This document shows positions 52,966 to 63,159 of a DNA stretch of 64,000 nt, in pieces; position 1 is the first letter of the stretch; each line of letters begins with the position of its first letter. The translations under genes and the position numbers were made by a program. Source of the DNA: an uncultured Micrococcaceae bacterium (GTDB lineage: Bacteria; Actinomycetota; Actinomycetes; Actinomycetales; Micrococcaceae); the NCBI GenBank assembly GCA_947502645.1, contig CANNAD010000001.1, positions 992,001 to 1,056,000 on the forward strand. The letters run 5' to 3'. A model generated the notes under the pieces. It did no database searches. It saw only the letters and a program-made list of their open reading frames with translations, and was not told the origin of the DNA.

Positions 52966-53532
52966 CTAGCGGCCCTGAGGCTGTACGTCTGCGTTCTCGG
53001 CGTGCTCGTCCACGGAGCGGCCCTGCGGCTCGTCCTCTTCGCTGGGCTCACCGAGAGCTTTGAAGCGCTCCAGTGAAGCTTCAACCTCAGCCTCGGCAGC
53101 GGCGCGGTCCGCCCAGTCGGCAGCCTCAACCCACTTGCCCGGTTCCAGGTCCTTGTACTTGGTGAAGAAATGCTTGATTTCGTCGAGCAGGAAGTCAGAA
53201 ACATCCGAGAGTTCCTGAATGTGGTCAAAACGCGGGTCTACGGGGACGCACAGTACCTTGGCGTCGCCGCCGCCGTCGTCGACCATGTTGAACACGCCGA
53301 TGGGACGGGACTCAACGAGTACGCCGGGAATGAGGTCGAAGTCCTGCAGGAGTACCAGGGCGTCCAACGGGTCGCCGTCTTCGCCCAGCGTATTCTCGAA
53401 GTAGCCGTAATGCGTGGGGTACTGCATCGACGTGAAGAGCACGCGGTCCAGGCGGAGCCTGTGCGTGTCGTGGTCGATTTCGTACTTGACGCGTGAACCC
53501 TTGGGTATTTCGATTGTCACGTCGATGTTCAT
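52966..53532 (-). CDS. ppa: inorganic pyrophosphatase
   Basis: A 188-residue family I enzyme hydrolysing pyrophosphate. Motifs: [28 protein letters not shown], the signature [11 protein letters not shown], and the Asp/Lys set in [22 protein letters not shown] 53532 begins right at the fold; the open frame to 53583 is not used. The C-terminal acidic tail after [12 protein letters not shown] (about 25 residues) is longer than in most homologues. It diverges from dacB. Confidence 0.96.
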   Translation of the reverse strand: MNIDVTIEIPKGSRVKYEIDHDTHRLRLDRVLFTSMQYPTHYGYFENTLGEDGDPLDALVLLQDFDLIPGVLVESRPIGVFNMVDDGGGDAKVLCVPVDPRFDHIQELSDVSDFLLDEIKHFFTKYKDLEPGKWVEAADWADRAAAEAEVEASLERFKALGEPSEEDEPQGRSVDEHAENADVQPQGR

Positions 53533-53643
53533 GTGGCTGACTCCTGAGAAAGCGGAATGTGGGCGTGGAAAAGGCAATACCAATGTATCTGCCTGCCCCG
53601 TCTAGTCTTAAACATATATGTCTTGTCCATTGAAGGGGAGCCG

Positions 53644-55080
53644 ATGAATCGCACTGCCCGACGTCTGACGGCAGTGTTGCTGGCCATGGTGCTGGCGGTT
53701 CTTGTGCTTCCTCTGGCGGTGTATGCGGGTCCTGCGGTTGTTTCTTCTGTGCTCTCGGAGGAGCCGGATCCGACGCCGGTCCCCACTCCTGCGGTGCAGT
53801 TGCCGCCCACTGAGGTGACGATGCCCTCGGCGGTGACTGCGCGGAGCCCGGGCGCGCCCGTACCTTCGAAGGACGCTTTGAAGACGCTCCTGCCGCCGCT
53901 GTTGAAGGTCGACGGCGAGGGTGACTTCACCGGCGTCGTGCTGGATGCGATGAGCGGCGAGGTCCTTTTTGACCAGTCTGGGGCGGAGCCGAGGATTCCG
54001 GCGTCCAATCAGAAGTTGCTGGTAGCTGCTGCCTCTGTGTCCACGATTGGTCCGGAACGGCGGTTTGAGACGTCGGTGTATCGGGGTGCGGAGCCGGGTG
54101 TCGTCGTCTTGCGTGGCGGCGGCGACGTGCTGCTCGGTTCCGGGAAGTCCCAGCCCGACGACGTCGTGGGGCATGCCGGTTTGCAGACCCTCGCCGAGCG
54201 CACGGTGAAAGCCCTGACGGAGAACGGCATACCTGCCGCCGAGACGCTTCACGTGGTCCTCGATGACACCCTGTTTGCTGGTCCGGCACTGCACCCGACC
54301 TGGCAGCAGCCGGACATCGATTCCGGGCAGATCGCCCCCATTTACCCGCTGGCTCTGAATTCCGCATGGCTGGAGGGCGACAACCCGGACAATGAGCGCT
54401 ACGCGGATCCCGCGCTCGCCGCTGCGGATGCTTTCCGGGTGGCGTTGGCCGATGCGGCGAAGATGAAGGGGCTGAAGGTCGACGACGGTCTGACCCGTGG
54501 GGCGGCCCCCGACGACGCCGAGAGGTTGGCCTCCGTCGAGTCGGCTCGTGTGGTGGATCAGGCGGAGCACATGCTGCTCGTCTCGGACAATTACCTGGCG
54601 GAGGCCCTGGCGCGGATGACGGCGGTCAGCGCCGGGGAAGTGCCTTCGTTCGCGGGTGGAACGAGCGCCGTCGTGGCCGCTGTGGCCCGCCTCGGCGTCC
54701 CCGTTGACTCACTGGTACTCGCCGATGCGGCCGGGTTGTCATTGCGGAACCGGATGAGTGCGGGCCAATTGGCCGCCGTCGTGCGCACCATGGCCGCCAG
54801 CGACCGGCCGGGCCTGCGGGAAGTCCTCGATGGTCTGCCTGTCGCCTCCCTGGACGGTTCACTCGCGGAACGGTTCGACGACGCCGCTGGTGCCGGCGTG
54901 GTGCGCGCGAAGACCGGAACCCTGTTCACGGCCACCTCATTGACCGGGTATGTGGTGGACCGGGACGGGAGGCTGCTTGTTTTCTCGTTCGTGGCCAATG
55001 GCCTTGAGTCGAACATCTTGGAGGCTCGTGCGGCCGTGGACGCGGCGGCGTCTGCCCTGGCTGGGTGCGGGTGCCGCTAG
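53644..55080 (+). CDS. dacB: D-alanyl-D-alanine carboxypeptidase/endopeptidase (PBP4, S13)
   Basis: A 478-residue penicillin-binding protein. The N-terminus has a signal anchor (LTAVLLAMVLAVLVLPLAVY), then a Pro/Thr-rich linker. Catalytic motifs: SxxK in IPASNQKLLVAAA, SxN in LLVSDNYLAEALAR and KTG in VRAKTGTLFTATS. It trims or cleaves peptidoglycan cross-links outside the membrane. ATG 53644 follows GAAGGGGAGCC. Confidence 0.94.
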   Translation: MNRTARRLTAVLLAMVLAVLVLPLAVYAGPAVVSSVLSEEPDPTPVPTPAVQLPPTEVTMPSAVTARSPGAPVPSKDALKTLLPPLLKVDGEGDFTGVVLDAMSGEVLFDQSGAEPRIPASNQKLLVAAASVSTIGPERRFETSVYRGAEPGVVVLRGGGDVLLGSGKSQPDDVVGHAGLQTLAERTVKALTENGIPAAETLHVVLDDTLFAGPALHPTWQQPDIDSGQIAPIYPLALNSAWLEGDNPDNERYADPALAAADAFRVALADAAKMKGLKVDDGLTRGAAPDDAERLASVESARVVDQAEHMLLVSDNYLAEALARMTAVSAGEVPSFAGGTSAVVAAVARLGVPVDSLVLADAAGLSLRNRMSAGQLAAVVRTMAASDRPGLREVLDGLPVASLDGSLAERFDDAAGAGVVRAKTGTLFTATSLTGYVVDRDGRLLVFSFVANGLESNILEARAAVDAAASALAGCGCR

Positions 55081-55154
55081 CCTCAACAAATCTGCCGTTC
55101 ACCGGTGGGCGAACTGGCAGCGAAACTCCGGCTTTCTGTGGTCTGATGGGGAAC

Positions 55155-56282
55155 ATGGAGACCGAATCGAATCCCGTCACCGTCCAACTGGTCAATTGGG
55201 ACCTTGCTGCTGGAACTGCGGCGAAGATCGCACCCGCGGGTCCGTCCCTGTCCAAACGTGAGATCGCTGAAGTTGTCAGGAGCCTGCGCGAGGCGGCGGA
55301 TGCGTCAGTAGAGCACGTTCATCGCATCACGAAGCTTGAAGCTGCACGGGATCTTCGGGACTCGCAGGTGCTGATCGTGGACAGGGCGTCGTGGGCCAAA
55401 GCGAATTCGCAGAGCTTTCAGGCTCTCCTGCAGCCGACGCTGGACAAGCTGGCGAAATCGAAGTCGGAGCAGTTGCAGAATTCCCTGGCCGAGCTCAGCG
55501 GCACCGTCACCGGCGCCCAGTTTGGCGCGATTCTCGCTTTTCTGTCCTCCAAGGTTCTTGGACAGTATGACCCGTTTGCTTCCCTGGGCGACGCCGATGC
55601 CCCGCCGTCAGCCGGGCGGCTGCTGCTGGTGGCGCCGAACGTTGTCAGCGTCGAACGCGAGCTGAATGTTGACCCGGAGGATTTCCGGCTCTGGGTATGC
55701 CTGCATGAGCAGACGCACCGCGTGCAGTTCGCTGCTGCGCCCTGGCTCCGTGATCACATGGTGGATCAGATCAGTCAGCTCTCGGGCGGCCTCATGGACA
55801 AGGCGGACACCCTGCAGGACCGTCTGGGCCAGCTCGTGAAGAGCCTGGGCTCAGATCGCCGCCAGGAGGTTGAGGGAGTGCCGTCCCAGCCGGCCGGGGT
55901 CATGTCGCTGCTTCAGGACCCGGAGGACAAGGCCCGTATGTCGCATCTGACGGCGGTCATGAGCCTGCTTGAGGGCCACGCCAATGTGGTGATGGATGCG
56001 GTGGATTCCAGCATCGTTCCCACGGTGAAAACCATCCGGCAGCGTTTCAATGCGCGCGGCAGAACCCGCAGCCCCTTGGATAAATTCATCCGTCGCATCA
56101 TGGGGCTGGACGCAAAGATGCGTCAGTACTCGGACGGCGCCCGGTTTGTCCGCGCGGTTGTCAACGCAGCGGGCATGGAGGGCTTCAATCGCGTCTGGGA
56201 ACGTGAGGAACACCTGCCGACGGAGAAGGAAATCCACACCCCGAAGTTGTGGCTGGAGCGTATGGCACTTGATGCCGGGTGA
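55155..56282 (+). CDS. zinc-dependent metalloprotease of the DUF2342/F420-biosynthesis-associated family
   Basis: A 375-residue protein with the actinobacterial LVNWDLAAGTAAKIAPAGP start, a zinc site HEQTH (WVCLHEQTHRVQFAAAPWL), the helix SLLEGHANVVMDAVDSSIVP downstream (second Glu/His region) and the C-terminal VNAAGMEGFNRVWERE. These are called coenzyme F420-biosynthesis-associated proteins in databases, but direct function is unclear. ATG 55155 is chosen because homologues begin about ten residues before LVNWD. The stop overlaps tilS by 4 bp. Confidence 0.88.
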   Translation: METESNPVTVQLVNWDLAAGTAAKIAPAGPSLSKREIAEVVRSLREAADASVEHVHRITKLEAARDLRDSQVLIVDRASWAKANSQSFQALLQPTLDKLAKSKSEQLQNSLAELSGTVTGAQFGAILAFLSSKVLGQYDPFASLGDADAPPSAGRLLLVAPNVVSVERELNVDPEDFRLWVCLHEQTHRVQFAAAPWLRDHMVDQISQLSGGLMDKADTLQDRLGQLVKSLGSDRRQEVEGVPSQPAGVMSLLQDPEDKARMSHLTAVMSLLEGHANVVMDAVDSSIVPTVKTIRQRFNARGRTRSPLDKFIRRIMGLDAKMRQYSDGARFVRAVVNAAGMEGFNRVWEREEHLPTEKEIHTPKLWLERMALDAG

Positions 56283-57376
56283 GCACGCGTTCGCGCGGCC
56301 GTCTGAACCCGCTGATCGGCAAGGCCCGCCAGCATCTGCGGCAAGCTCTTCAGGAATACATGCCCGACGACGGCCCGGCACCCCGTGCCGGATCGCGGGC
56401 TGATGCGGGAGGTGCCGGAGAGAAGCCGCTGATCCTGGTGGCCTGCAGCGGGGGCCCGGACTCCATGGCGCTCGCTTCTGTGGCCGCATTCTTCGCTGGC
56501 CGTGGGGATTACCGTGTGGGCGCCGTCGTCGTCGATCATGGGCTCCAGGACGGCAGCGCAGCTGTGGCGGACGATGCCCGCCGGAAGCTCGAGGGCATGG
56601 GGCTCGATCCCGTGGAAGTCCGCACCGTGTCTGTCACGCACGAGGGGATGGGCCCGGAAGCGGCAGCCAGAAACGCGAGGTATGCCGCACTGGACGCCGC
56701 CGTCGCGGAGCATGATGCGGCCGCCGTTCTGCTGGGCCACACCCTCGATGATCAGGCTGAACAGGTACTGCTCGGGCTGGCGCGCGGTTCGGGGACCCGT
56801 TCCCTGGCCGGGATGCCCGCCAGTCGAGGCAAGTACCTGCGTCCATTTCTGGGGCTCCGCCGGCACGAGACCCTTGAGATCTGTGACATTGAGGAACTGG
56901 ATCCCTGGCACGATCCCACGAATGCTGACCCAAGGTACGCGCGGAGCCGGGTCCGCAGTGAAATCCTGCCGCTCCTGGAAGACAACCTCGGCCCGGGAAT
57001 CGCGGAAGCACTGTACCGGTCATCGAGAATTCTGGCGCAGGACGCCGACTACCTGGACTCCCTGGCGCAGGACCACTACACACGGATGCGTGCGGTCAAC
57101 GAGGGTGAGATACATCTCAGTGAGGCAGAACTCCGTGACCTCCCCGCGTCGCTTCGCCAGCGCGTCATGGCGCTCGCCGTCGCCGAGCTGGCAGACGCCC
57201 GACCGCCCTTCGAACGGCTGCTGGCCGCCGAGGCGCTGCTCAGGCGCCAGGGCTCTGCCGGCCCCGTCGAAGTGGGGGGCCACGTGTCGGTCTACCGACA
57301 ATCTCTCAGCCAACGCGTTCCCCGGTCGGGCCGCGGCTGTGGCACTCTAGTGTTTATCAAGAACCCCAAAATTTAG
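56279..57376 (+). CDS. tilS: tRNA(Ile)-lysidine synthetase
   Basis: A 365-residue enzyme that converts C34 of the CAU-anticodon tRNA-Ile to lysidine with ATP and lysine. The P-loop-like ATP motif LVACSGGPDSMALASV and the later LLGHTLDDQAEQVLLGLARG (family motifs) are clear; DPTNADPRYARSRVRSEILP follows. GTG 56279 overlaps the upstream stop. The extra N-terminal 45 residues are typical of actinobacterial TilS. Confidence 0.95.
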   Translation: MSTRSRGRLNPLIGKARQHLRQALQEYMPDDGPAPRAGSRADAGGAGEKPLILVACSGGPDSMALASVAAFFAGRGDYRVGAVVVDHGLQDGSAAVADDARRKLEGMGLDPVEVRTVSVTHEGMGPEAAARNARYAALDAAVAEHDAAAVLLGHTLDDQAEQVLLGLARGSGTRSLAGMPASRGKYLRPFLGLRRHETLEICDIEELDPWHDPTNADPRYARSRVRSEILPLLEDNLGPGIAEALYRSSRILAQDADYLDSLAQDHYTRMRAVNEGEIHLSEAELRDLPASLRQRVMALAVAELADARPPFERLLAAEALLRRQGSAGPVEVGGHVSVYRQSLSQRVPRSGRGCGTLVFIKNPKI

Positions 57377-57389
57377 ACTCCGGGAGCAT

Positions 57390-57944
57390 GTGGTGGAATC
57401 CAACGACGTTCAGGCTGATCTCAAGCACGTTCTGTATACCCGGGAGCAGATTGAGCAGCGGGTCAGGGAACTGGCCGCGGAAATTGACAAGGATTATGCG
57501 GGTCGCGATCTGCTGATCGTGGGTGTCCTCAAGGGCGCGGTCATGATCATGGCAGACCTGGCGCGTGCACTCCACAGCCACGTCACCATGGACTGGATGG
57601 CCGTTTCCTCCTACGGGTCTGGTACGCAGTCCTCCGGTGTCGTCCGGATTCTCAAAGACCTGGAGACGGACCTGATGGGCAAGCATGTCCTCATCGTCGA
57701 GGACATCATTGACTCCGGGCTGACGCTTTCATGGCTCAAGGCAAACCTGCAGTCCCGCGGGCCTGCATCGTTGGAAATCTGCACTCTGCTTCGCAAGCCT
57801 GAGGGCGCGAAGGTGGAGATCGACGTCAAGTACGTGGGCTATGACATTCCGAACGAGTTCGTCGTCGGCTACGGTCTCGATTTCGCGGAGAAGTACCGGA
57901 ATCTGGACTTCATCGGCACCCTGGCGCCGCACATCTACGAGTAG
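57390..57944 (+). CDS. hpt: hypoxanthine phosphoribosyltransferase
   Basis: A 184-residue enzyme of purine salvage (hypoxanthine/guanine to IMP/GMP). The PRPP loop HVLIVEDIIDSGLTLSWL, the flexible-loop motif MDWMAVSSYGSGTQSSGVVR and the C-terminal YDIPNEFVVGYGLDFAEKYR are family hallmarks. Start GTG 57390 or GTG 57393, with CGGGAG just upstream. It lies 13 bp after tilS. Confidence 0.95.
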   Translation: MVESNDVQADLKHVLYTREQIEQRVRELAAEIDKDYAGRDLLIVGVLKGAVMIMADLARALHSHVTMDWMAVSSYGSGTQSSGVVRILKDLETDLMGKHVLIVEDIIDSGLTLSWLKANLQSRGPASLEICTLLRKPEGAKVEIDVKYVGYDIPNEFVVGYGLDFAEKYRNLDFIGTLAPHIYE

Positions 57945-58089
57945 GTCCGGGCGGTCCCTGTCCGCCCAGAGGGAACTATTATCTGCTGCCGTGCGTGATG
58001 GGTGGCATACAGTGTATAGCTAGTTGTTCGGCGTGGTCTTTCGGGGCCTCGTCATCATCCACGCTTGTCAGCAGGAGGGATGGGCAGAG
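57945..58089. other. intergenic region upstream of ftsH
   Basis: The 145 bp contain an AT-richer CATACAGTGTATAGCTAG patch (about 58006-58023), a possible -10 area, and an AGGAGGG ribosome binding site before the GTG start. No ORF or RNA gene is recognised. An independent ftsH promoter is plausible. Confidence 0.35.
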
Positions 58090-60183
58090 GTGCCCTCAAA
58101 GCGCATGAAATTCAAGAACGTCTTCAAGGGCCCGATCATCTGGATCGTCCTGGCAGTTGCCGCGCTTCTGCTGATCTTTCCCACGATTTCCGGTAGCGGT
58201 GCCGCGCGTGTGGATACTTCCGTCGGCCTGGAACTGTTGCAGGACAACAAGGTCAAGGAAGCCAAGATCCACGACGGCGAGCAGCGGGTAGACCTCACGC
58301 TCACCGAGGAGTACAAGGACCAGGGCAAGAGCGTCCAGTTCTTCTTCAGTACCGCGCGCGGGGAAGCCGTTGTTGACGCCATCAACGATTCAGACGTCGA
58401 AGTCTTCACGGATCAGCCCGTTGAGGACAACTGGTTTCTCGGGTTCCTTGGTCTGATCTTCCCCATTATCATTCTCGGTGCCATCTTCTGGTTCCTGCTC
58501 TCGCGGATGCAGGGCGGCGGTTCCAAGGTCATGCAGTTTGGCAAGTCCAAGGCCAAGATGATGAACAAGGACATGCCGCAGGTCACCTTTGACGACGTCG
58601 CCGGCGCTGATGAGGCGGTGGAAGAGCTTCATGAGATCAAGGAGTTCCTCCAGGACCCCGCCAAATTCCAGGCTGTAGGCGCCAAGATACCGAAGGGTGT
58701 CCTGCTGTACGGCCCTCCCGGGACGGGTAAAACCCTGCTGGCGCGCGCTGTTGCTGGCGAGGCAGCCGTGCCGTTCTATTCAATTTCTGGTTCGGACTTC
58801 GTCGAAATGTTCGTCGGCGTGGGCGCCTCACGTGTGCGTGACCTTTTCGAGCAGGCTAAAACGAACGCTCCTGCCATCATCTTCGTGGACGAGATCGACG
58901 CCGTCGGCCGTCACCGCGGTGCCGGTGTGGGCGGCGGAAACGACGAGCGCGAGCAAACCCTGAACCAGTTGCTCGTCGAGATGGACGGCTTCGACGCGAA
59001 CGCCAACGTCATCCTGATCGCGGCTACAAACCGTCCGGACGTTCTGGACCCGGCCCTGCTCCGTCCTGGCCGTTTCGACCGCCAGATCGCAGTGGAAGCC
59101 CCTGACCGCATTGGCCGTCAGCGCATTCTGGAAGTGCATGCGAAGGGCAAGCCGATGGCTCCCGATGTCGACCTCGGGTCGCTGGCGAAAAGGGCTCCGG
59201 GATTCACCGGTGCTGATCTCGCCAACGTTCTGAATGAGGCCGCCCTGCTGACGGCCCGTTCAAACGCGCAGCTCATCGACGACCGCGCGCTGGATGAAGC
59301 AATCGACCGCGTGATGGCCGGGCCGCAGAAGCGTTCCCGCGTCATGAAGGAACTCGAGCGCAAGATCACCGCCTATCACGAGGGCGGCCACGCACTGGTA
59401 GCGGCGGCTCTGCGCAATACGTCGCCGGTCACCAAGATCACTATCTTGCCGCGTGGACGCGCACTGGGTTACACCATGGTTGTTCCTGAGGACGACAAAT
59501 ACTCGGTAACCCGCAACGAGCTCCTGGATCAGTTGGCGTACGCCATGGGCGGTCGCGTAGCTGAGGAGATTGTGTTCCACGATCCGTCCACCGGCGCGTC
59601 CAATGACATTGAGAAAGCGACCTCCACTGCACGCCAGATGGTCACCCAGTACGGCATGAGTGAGCGGATTGGTGCTGTAAAGCTTGGGCAGGGCGGCGGT
59701 GAGCCGTTCCTCGGGCGCGACATGAGCCACGAACGCAACTACTCGGATGATCTGGCCTTTGTGGTCGATCAGGAGATCCGTGAGTTGATCGATACCGCGC
59801 ATGACGAAGCGTACGCGGTGCTCACGGAGAACCGGGACGTCCTGGACCGGCTGGCACTGGAACTCCTGGAACGGGAAACGCTCAACCAGGCGGAGATCGC
59901 CGAAATTTTCAGGGATGTGCGCAAACGGGACCTCCGCGAGGTCTGGTTGTCCAAGCCCTCGCGTCCGGTCCACAGCGAACCCCCGGTTGTTACTGCGAAG
60001 GAGCGTGCTCAGGCGGCTGCGGAGAACGCGCCGGATCCAGTGGACGTGGCTCCGCAGGATCAGATTGCCCAGGCTGACATTCCACAGGATTTTGATGTGG
60101 AGCAGAGCGCCCTACCCGAGCCGGAATCCACGGATTCTGACCAGGGCGGGCATACTCCCGGCGGCGTTACGGGCGGCAATTGA
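58090..60183 (+). CDS. ftsH: ATP-dependent zinc metalloprotease FtsH
   Basis: A 697-residue membrane protease. TM1 about residues 15-31 ([16 protein letters not shown]) and TM2 near 118-139 ([20 protein letters not shown]) flank the extracytoplasmic domain. AAA motifs: Walker [18 protein letters not shown], Walker [29 protein letters not shown]. Zinc site: HEGGH. GTG 58090 is chosen because GGAGGG stands 9 bp upstream; ATG 58105 is an alternative. The C-terminal 80 residues are a poorly conserved acidic tail. Confidence 0.95.
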   Translation: MPSKRMKFKNVFKGPIIWIVLAVAALLLIFPTISGSGAARVDTSVGLELLQDNKVKEAKIHDGEQRVDLTLTEEYKDQGKSVQFFFSTARGEAVVDAINDSDVEVFTDQPVEDNWFLGFLGLIFPIIILGAIFWFLLSRMQGGGSKVMQFGKSKAKMMNKDMPQVTFDDVAGADEAVEELHEIKEFLQDPAKFQAVGAKIPKGVLLYGPPGTGKTLLARAVAGEAAVPFYSISGSDFVEMFVGVGASRVRDLFEQAKTNAPAIIFVDEIDAVGRHRGAGVGGGNDEREQTLNQLLVEMDGFDANANVILIAATNRPDVLDPALLRPGRFDRQIAVEAPDRIGRQRILEVHAKGKPMAPDVDLGSLAKRAPGFTGADLANVLNEAALLTARSNAQLIDDRALDEAIDRVMAGPQKRSRVMKELERKITAYHEGGHALVAAALRNTSPVTKITILPRGRALGYTMVVPEDDKYSVTRNELLDQLAYAMGGRVAEEIVFHDPSTGASNDIEKATSTARQMVTQYGMSERIGAVKLGQGGGEPFLGRDMSHERNYSDDLAFVVDQEIRELIDTAHDEAYAVLTENRDVLDRLALELLERETLNQAEIAEIFRDVRKRDLREVWLSKPSRPVHSEPPVVTAKERAQAAAENAPDPVDVAPQDQIAQADIPQDFDVEQSALPEPESTDSDQGGHTPGGVTGGN

Positions 60184-60220
60184 GGCCGGCCGTGATAGCC
60201 GGCGCGTTAGGATCAGAATC

Positions 60221-60838
60221 GTGACCGACATTGATGATGACTTCGCCGTCACCGACACAGCCGAAGCTGTGAGCAAGGTTGACCAGCCCCGCATTGAGCG
60301 GGCTGTCCGGGAAATCCTGTTCGCCATCGGCGAGGACCCGTCCAGGGACGGGCTCCTTGATACGCCCAAGCGTGTTGCGAAGGCCTATGCGGAGTTTTTT
60401 TCCGGGCTGCATCAGAACCCGGCGGATCTGCTGGCCACCACGTTCGATATTGAGCACGAAGAGATGGTCCTGGTCAAGGACATCGCGTTCTACTCGACGT
60501 GTGAACATCATCTGGTTCCGTTTCACGGCCGTGCGCATATTGGATACATCCCGTCCTCCGAGGGTAGGGTGACCGGGCTAAGTAAACTGGCGCGTTTGGT
60601 GGAAGTTTTCGCCCGGCGTCCGCAGGTACAGGAACGCCTGACGACGCAGATCGTGGATGCTCTCGTGGAGCACCTGCGGCCAAACGGCGCGATCGTGGTC
60701 ATCGAATGCGAGCACCTATGCATGTCCATGAGGGGCGTGCGCAAGCCCGGTGCAATGACCATGACATCCGCGGTCAGGGGCCAGTTGCGCGAAACCGCCA
60801 CCCGCGCGGAAGCAATGTCACTGATCCTCGGAAGATAA
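60221..60838 (+). CDS. folE: GTP cyclohydrolase I
   Basis: A 205-residue enzyme that starts folate synthesis by converting GTP to dihydroneopterin triphosphate. Zinc ligands lie in [17 protein letters not shown] and [17 protein letters not shown] (Cys, His, Cys); [20 protein letters not shown] is standard. GTG 60221; the open frame from 59801 overlaps ftsH and is not coding. First of the fol gene block, 37 bp after ftsH. Confidence 0.96.
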   Translation: MTDIDDDFAVTDTAEAVSKVDQPRIERAVREILFAIGEDPSRDGLLDTPKRVAKAYAEFFSGLHQNPADLLATTFDIEHEEMVLVKDIAFYSTCEHHLVPFHGRAHIGYIPSSEGRVTGLSKLARLVEVFARRPQVQERLTTQIVDALVEHLRPNGAIVVIECEHLCMSMRGVRKPGAMTMTSAVRGQLRETATRAEAMSLILGR

Positions 60839-60851
60839 CACGGAAGGCACC

Positions 60852-61757
60852 ATGGATTCACTCGCTGCAACACCTGGAACCGGACCCGCAACGTCACCTC
60901 TTCCGGTGGTGAGGCCTCCCAGAAAACAGCGCACTTTCCAGGACTTGCCGACGGATCGCACCGTGATTCTTGGCGTTCTGAACGTGACTCCGGATTCGTT
61001 CAGTGACGGCGGTCGGTTTGCGAATACAGATGAGGCTGTTGCCGCTGGCCTGCGGATGTTCTATGGCGGTGCGGACATTATCGACGTTGGCGGTGAATCA
61101 ACCCGCCCGAATGCTGATCCGGTGGATCCGGAGGAGGAGCAGAAGCGCGTTCTTCCGGTGATTGAGGCTTTGGCCAAGGCTGGTGCCCTGATCAGCATTG
61201 ACACCATGCATGCTTCGACGGCGGCCCTGGCCCTGGATGCCGGTGCGGGCATCGTCAACGACGTTTCAGGCACGGATTTGGACCCCGAAATGCCGGCGCT
61301 CATCGCCGAGCGCGGGGTCCCCTACGTGCTGATGCACGGCCGTGGTGATGCACGCACCATGAACGGCCTTGCGGAGTATGAGGATGTTGTTGAGGACGTC
61401 ATCGCCGAGATCATGCAGATCCGTGACCGCCTCTACGACGGCGGTGTATCTCCCGAGCAGATCATTGTTGATCCAGGCCTGGGTTTCGCCAAGACCGAGG
61501 AGCACAACTGGACGTTGCTCCGCTCGCTGGACCGATTCGACGTCCTGGGCCACCGCCTGCTGGTCGGTACCTCCAGGAAGCGCTTCCTTGGCACGCTGCT
61601 GACGACGTCGGGCAAGGCTGCTCCGCCGGAGGAGCGCGATCACGCGACTCTGGCCACCACTGCGCTTGCGGCTGCTGCCGGCGTCTGGGGTGTACGGGTG
61701 CACGACGTCGACGCGAACCTTGACGCTGTGAAGGTCGCCTCAGCGTGGAACGGGTGA
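60852..61757 (+). CDS. folP: dihydropteroate synthase
   Basis: A 301-residue TIM-barrel enzyme joining dihydropterin pyrophosphate to p-aminobenzoate. Signature 1 is LGVLNVTPDSFSDGGRFA, signature 2 IIDVGGESTRPNADPV; the C-terminal half contains VPYVLMHGRG and the sulfonamide-site region LVGTSRKRFLGTLL. About 40 residues precede the barrel (ATG 60852, after GGAAGGCACC). Next in the fol operon. Confidence 0.96.
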   Translation: MDSLAATPGTGPATSPLPVVRPPRKQRTFQDLPTDRTVILGVLNVTPDSFSDGGRFANTDEAVAAGLRMFYGGADIIDVGGESTRPNADPVDPEEEQKRVLPVIEALAKAGALISIDTMHASTAALALDAGAGIVNDVSGTDLDPEMPALIAERGVPYVLMHGRGDARTMNGLAEYEDVVEDVIAEIMQIRDRLYDGGVSPEQIIVDPGLGFAKTEEHNWTLLRSLDRFDVLGHRLLVGTSRKRFLGTLLTTSGKAAPPEERDHATLATTALAAAAGVWGVRVHDVDANLDAVKVASAWNG

Positions 61758-61776
61758 CGTGTTGAACTCCTCCACC

Positions 61777-62139
61777 ATGGATCGCATTTCCCTGAGTGGG
61801 ATCAAGGCTGTGGGCTATCACGGGGTCTTTGACCACGAGCGCCGCAACGGTCAGCCGTTTGTTGTGGACGTGGTTCTGCATACGGATATCCGTGCCGCCG
61901 CGGCGTCTGATGATCTTGCCGCTACCGCGAACTATGGTGAACTCGCCGAGCGCGTGAAAGCCATCATCGAGGGAGAGCCGTGCAATCTGATCGAGACACT
62001 GACGGAGCGCATCGCCGCTGATGTCCTTGCCGTTTTTGATGTCGCCCGCGTTGACGTGACCGTGCACAAACCCAAGGCGCCCATTGAGGTCCCGTTTGGC
62101 GACGTTTCCGTGAGTGTGTCCAGGAGTCGGCATGGCTGA
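61777..62139 (+). CDS. folB: dihydroneopterin aldolase
   Basis: A 120-residue enzyme that makes 6-hydroxymethyl-dihydropterin. MDRISLSGIKAVGYHGVFDH, the PFVVDVVLHTDIRAAAAS strand and the NYGELAERVKAIIEGEPCNL helix (active-site Glu) are typical. ATG 61777 fits the family start; GTG 61759 is also open. The 3' end overlaps folK by 8 bp. Confidence 0.94.
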   Translation: MDRISLSGIKAVGYHGVFDHERRNGQPFVVDVVLHTDIRAAAASDDLAATANYGELAERVKAIIEGEPCNLIETLTERIAADVLAVFDVARVDVTVHKPKAPIEVPFGDVSVSVSRSRHG

Positions 62140-62644
62140 GAACGTTGTTCTTGCGCTGGGGAGCAATCTTGGTGACAGCGCTGAGACGTTAGCCGGTGCC
62201 GTCCGGGATATAGCTGATCACCCCGGAATTACGTTGAGTCGTATTTCGCCCGTCGCGCAGACCAAACCGGTTGGCGGGCCAGAGCAGCCTGACTACCTGA
62301 ACATGGTTATTGAAGTGGTGACTGAGCTTTCACCGCTTGAGGTTCTTGATCTGTGTCAGGACGTGGAGCACCGGCATCACCGGGTCCGAGAGGAACGGTG
62401 GGGCGCGCGCACGCTGGACGTGGACGTCATTGTGTACGGGAATCTACGGCACGACGACGACAGGCTGACACTGCCTCATCCCCGTGCTGCCGAACGTGCT
62501 TTTGTGCTCGAACCCTGGCTCTGGATGGACCCGGACGCGCATTTGTTGGGTCAATCGGTGGCTGAGCTGGCGGCGCAGGCATCGGACCGGGATGGTGTTC
62601 GGCGTTATGAGCCTTCTGCATCCGGCGATACCGCTGAGGCGTAA
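62132..62644 (+). CDS. folK: 2-amino-4-hydroxy-6-hydroxymethyldihydropteridine pyrophosphokinase
   Basis: A 170-residue enzyme that transfers pyrophosphate from ATP to the pterin. NVVLALGSNLGDSAETLA, VGGPEQPDYLNMVIEVVT, the Mg loop WGARTLDVDVIVYGN and the RAAERAFVLEPW segment match FolK. ATG 62132 lies inside folB; the stop overlaps the next start by one base (TAATG). Confidence 0.95.
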   Translation: MAENVVLALGSNLGDSAETLAGAVRDIADHPGITLSRISPVAQTKPVGGPEQPDYLNMVIEVVTELSPLEVLDLCQDVEHRHHRVREERWGARTLDVDVIVYGNLRHDDDRLTLPHPRAAERAFVLEPWLWMDPDAHLLGQSVAELAAQASDRDGVRRYEPSASGDTAEA

Positions 62645-63159
62645 TGCGCAACATCAGATACAGCTGGTTGGCCATCATGGTGCTTGTGGCGGGGGCCGCT
62701 GGCTGGATGCTGAATGTCCTGGCAACCCGCAATGGGTTTCCCGCGCCGGCCTTGCACCTGGGGTCGCTGCTGACCATGGCGTTTATCGTGGTTTTCACGC
62801 TCGCCCTCGGGCTCAAAGTGCGTGCCTGGCGTAACGGCAACCGCGACAAACCGTTGGACCCGATTCTTGCTGCCCGCACTCTGATCCTTGCGCAGGCCTG
62901 TGCCTATACGGGTGCGCTGATGTTGGGCTGGCATTCTGGAATCTTTGTGGATCAGCTCGCTCTGGTGTCAGTTCGGGGCTTTACGGAAGGGATCTGGGGC
63001 TCGTTGGCTACAGTTGCCGGCGGTGCTGCGATGATTGTTATCGGCCTCGTGGTGGAGCGGTTCTGTAAGTTGCCGCCGGATGACGATGCTTCGACGAAGG
63101 ACGTTGGCGGGGCAGGAAACAGGCGCTCTGTGCGTGGTGATGAGGGGGAGTATGCCTAG
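62644..63159 (+). CDS. DUF3180 membrane protein
   Basis: A 171-residue protein with four hydrophobic segments (AIMVLVAGAAGWMLNVL, LLTMAFIVVFTLALGLKV, TLILAQACAYTGALMLGW and GSLATVAGGAAMIVIGLVVE) and a polar C-terminus. DUF3180 genes follow folK in many actinobacteria; function unknown. Start ATG 62644 is coupled to the folK stop, and the stop overlaps the next start by 8 bp. Confidence 0.9.
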   Translation: MRNIRYSWLAIMVLVAGAAGWMLNVLATRNGFPAPALHLGSLLTMAFIVVFTLALGLKVRAWRNGNRDKPLDPILAARTLILAQACAYTGALMLGWHSGIFVDQLALVSVRGFTEGIWGSLATVAGGAAMIVIGLVVERFCKLPPDDDASTKDVGGAGNRRSVRGDEGEYA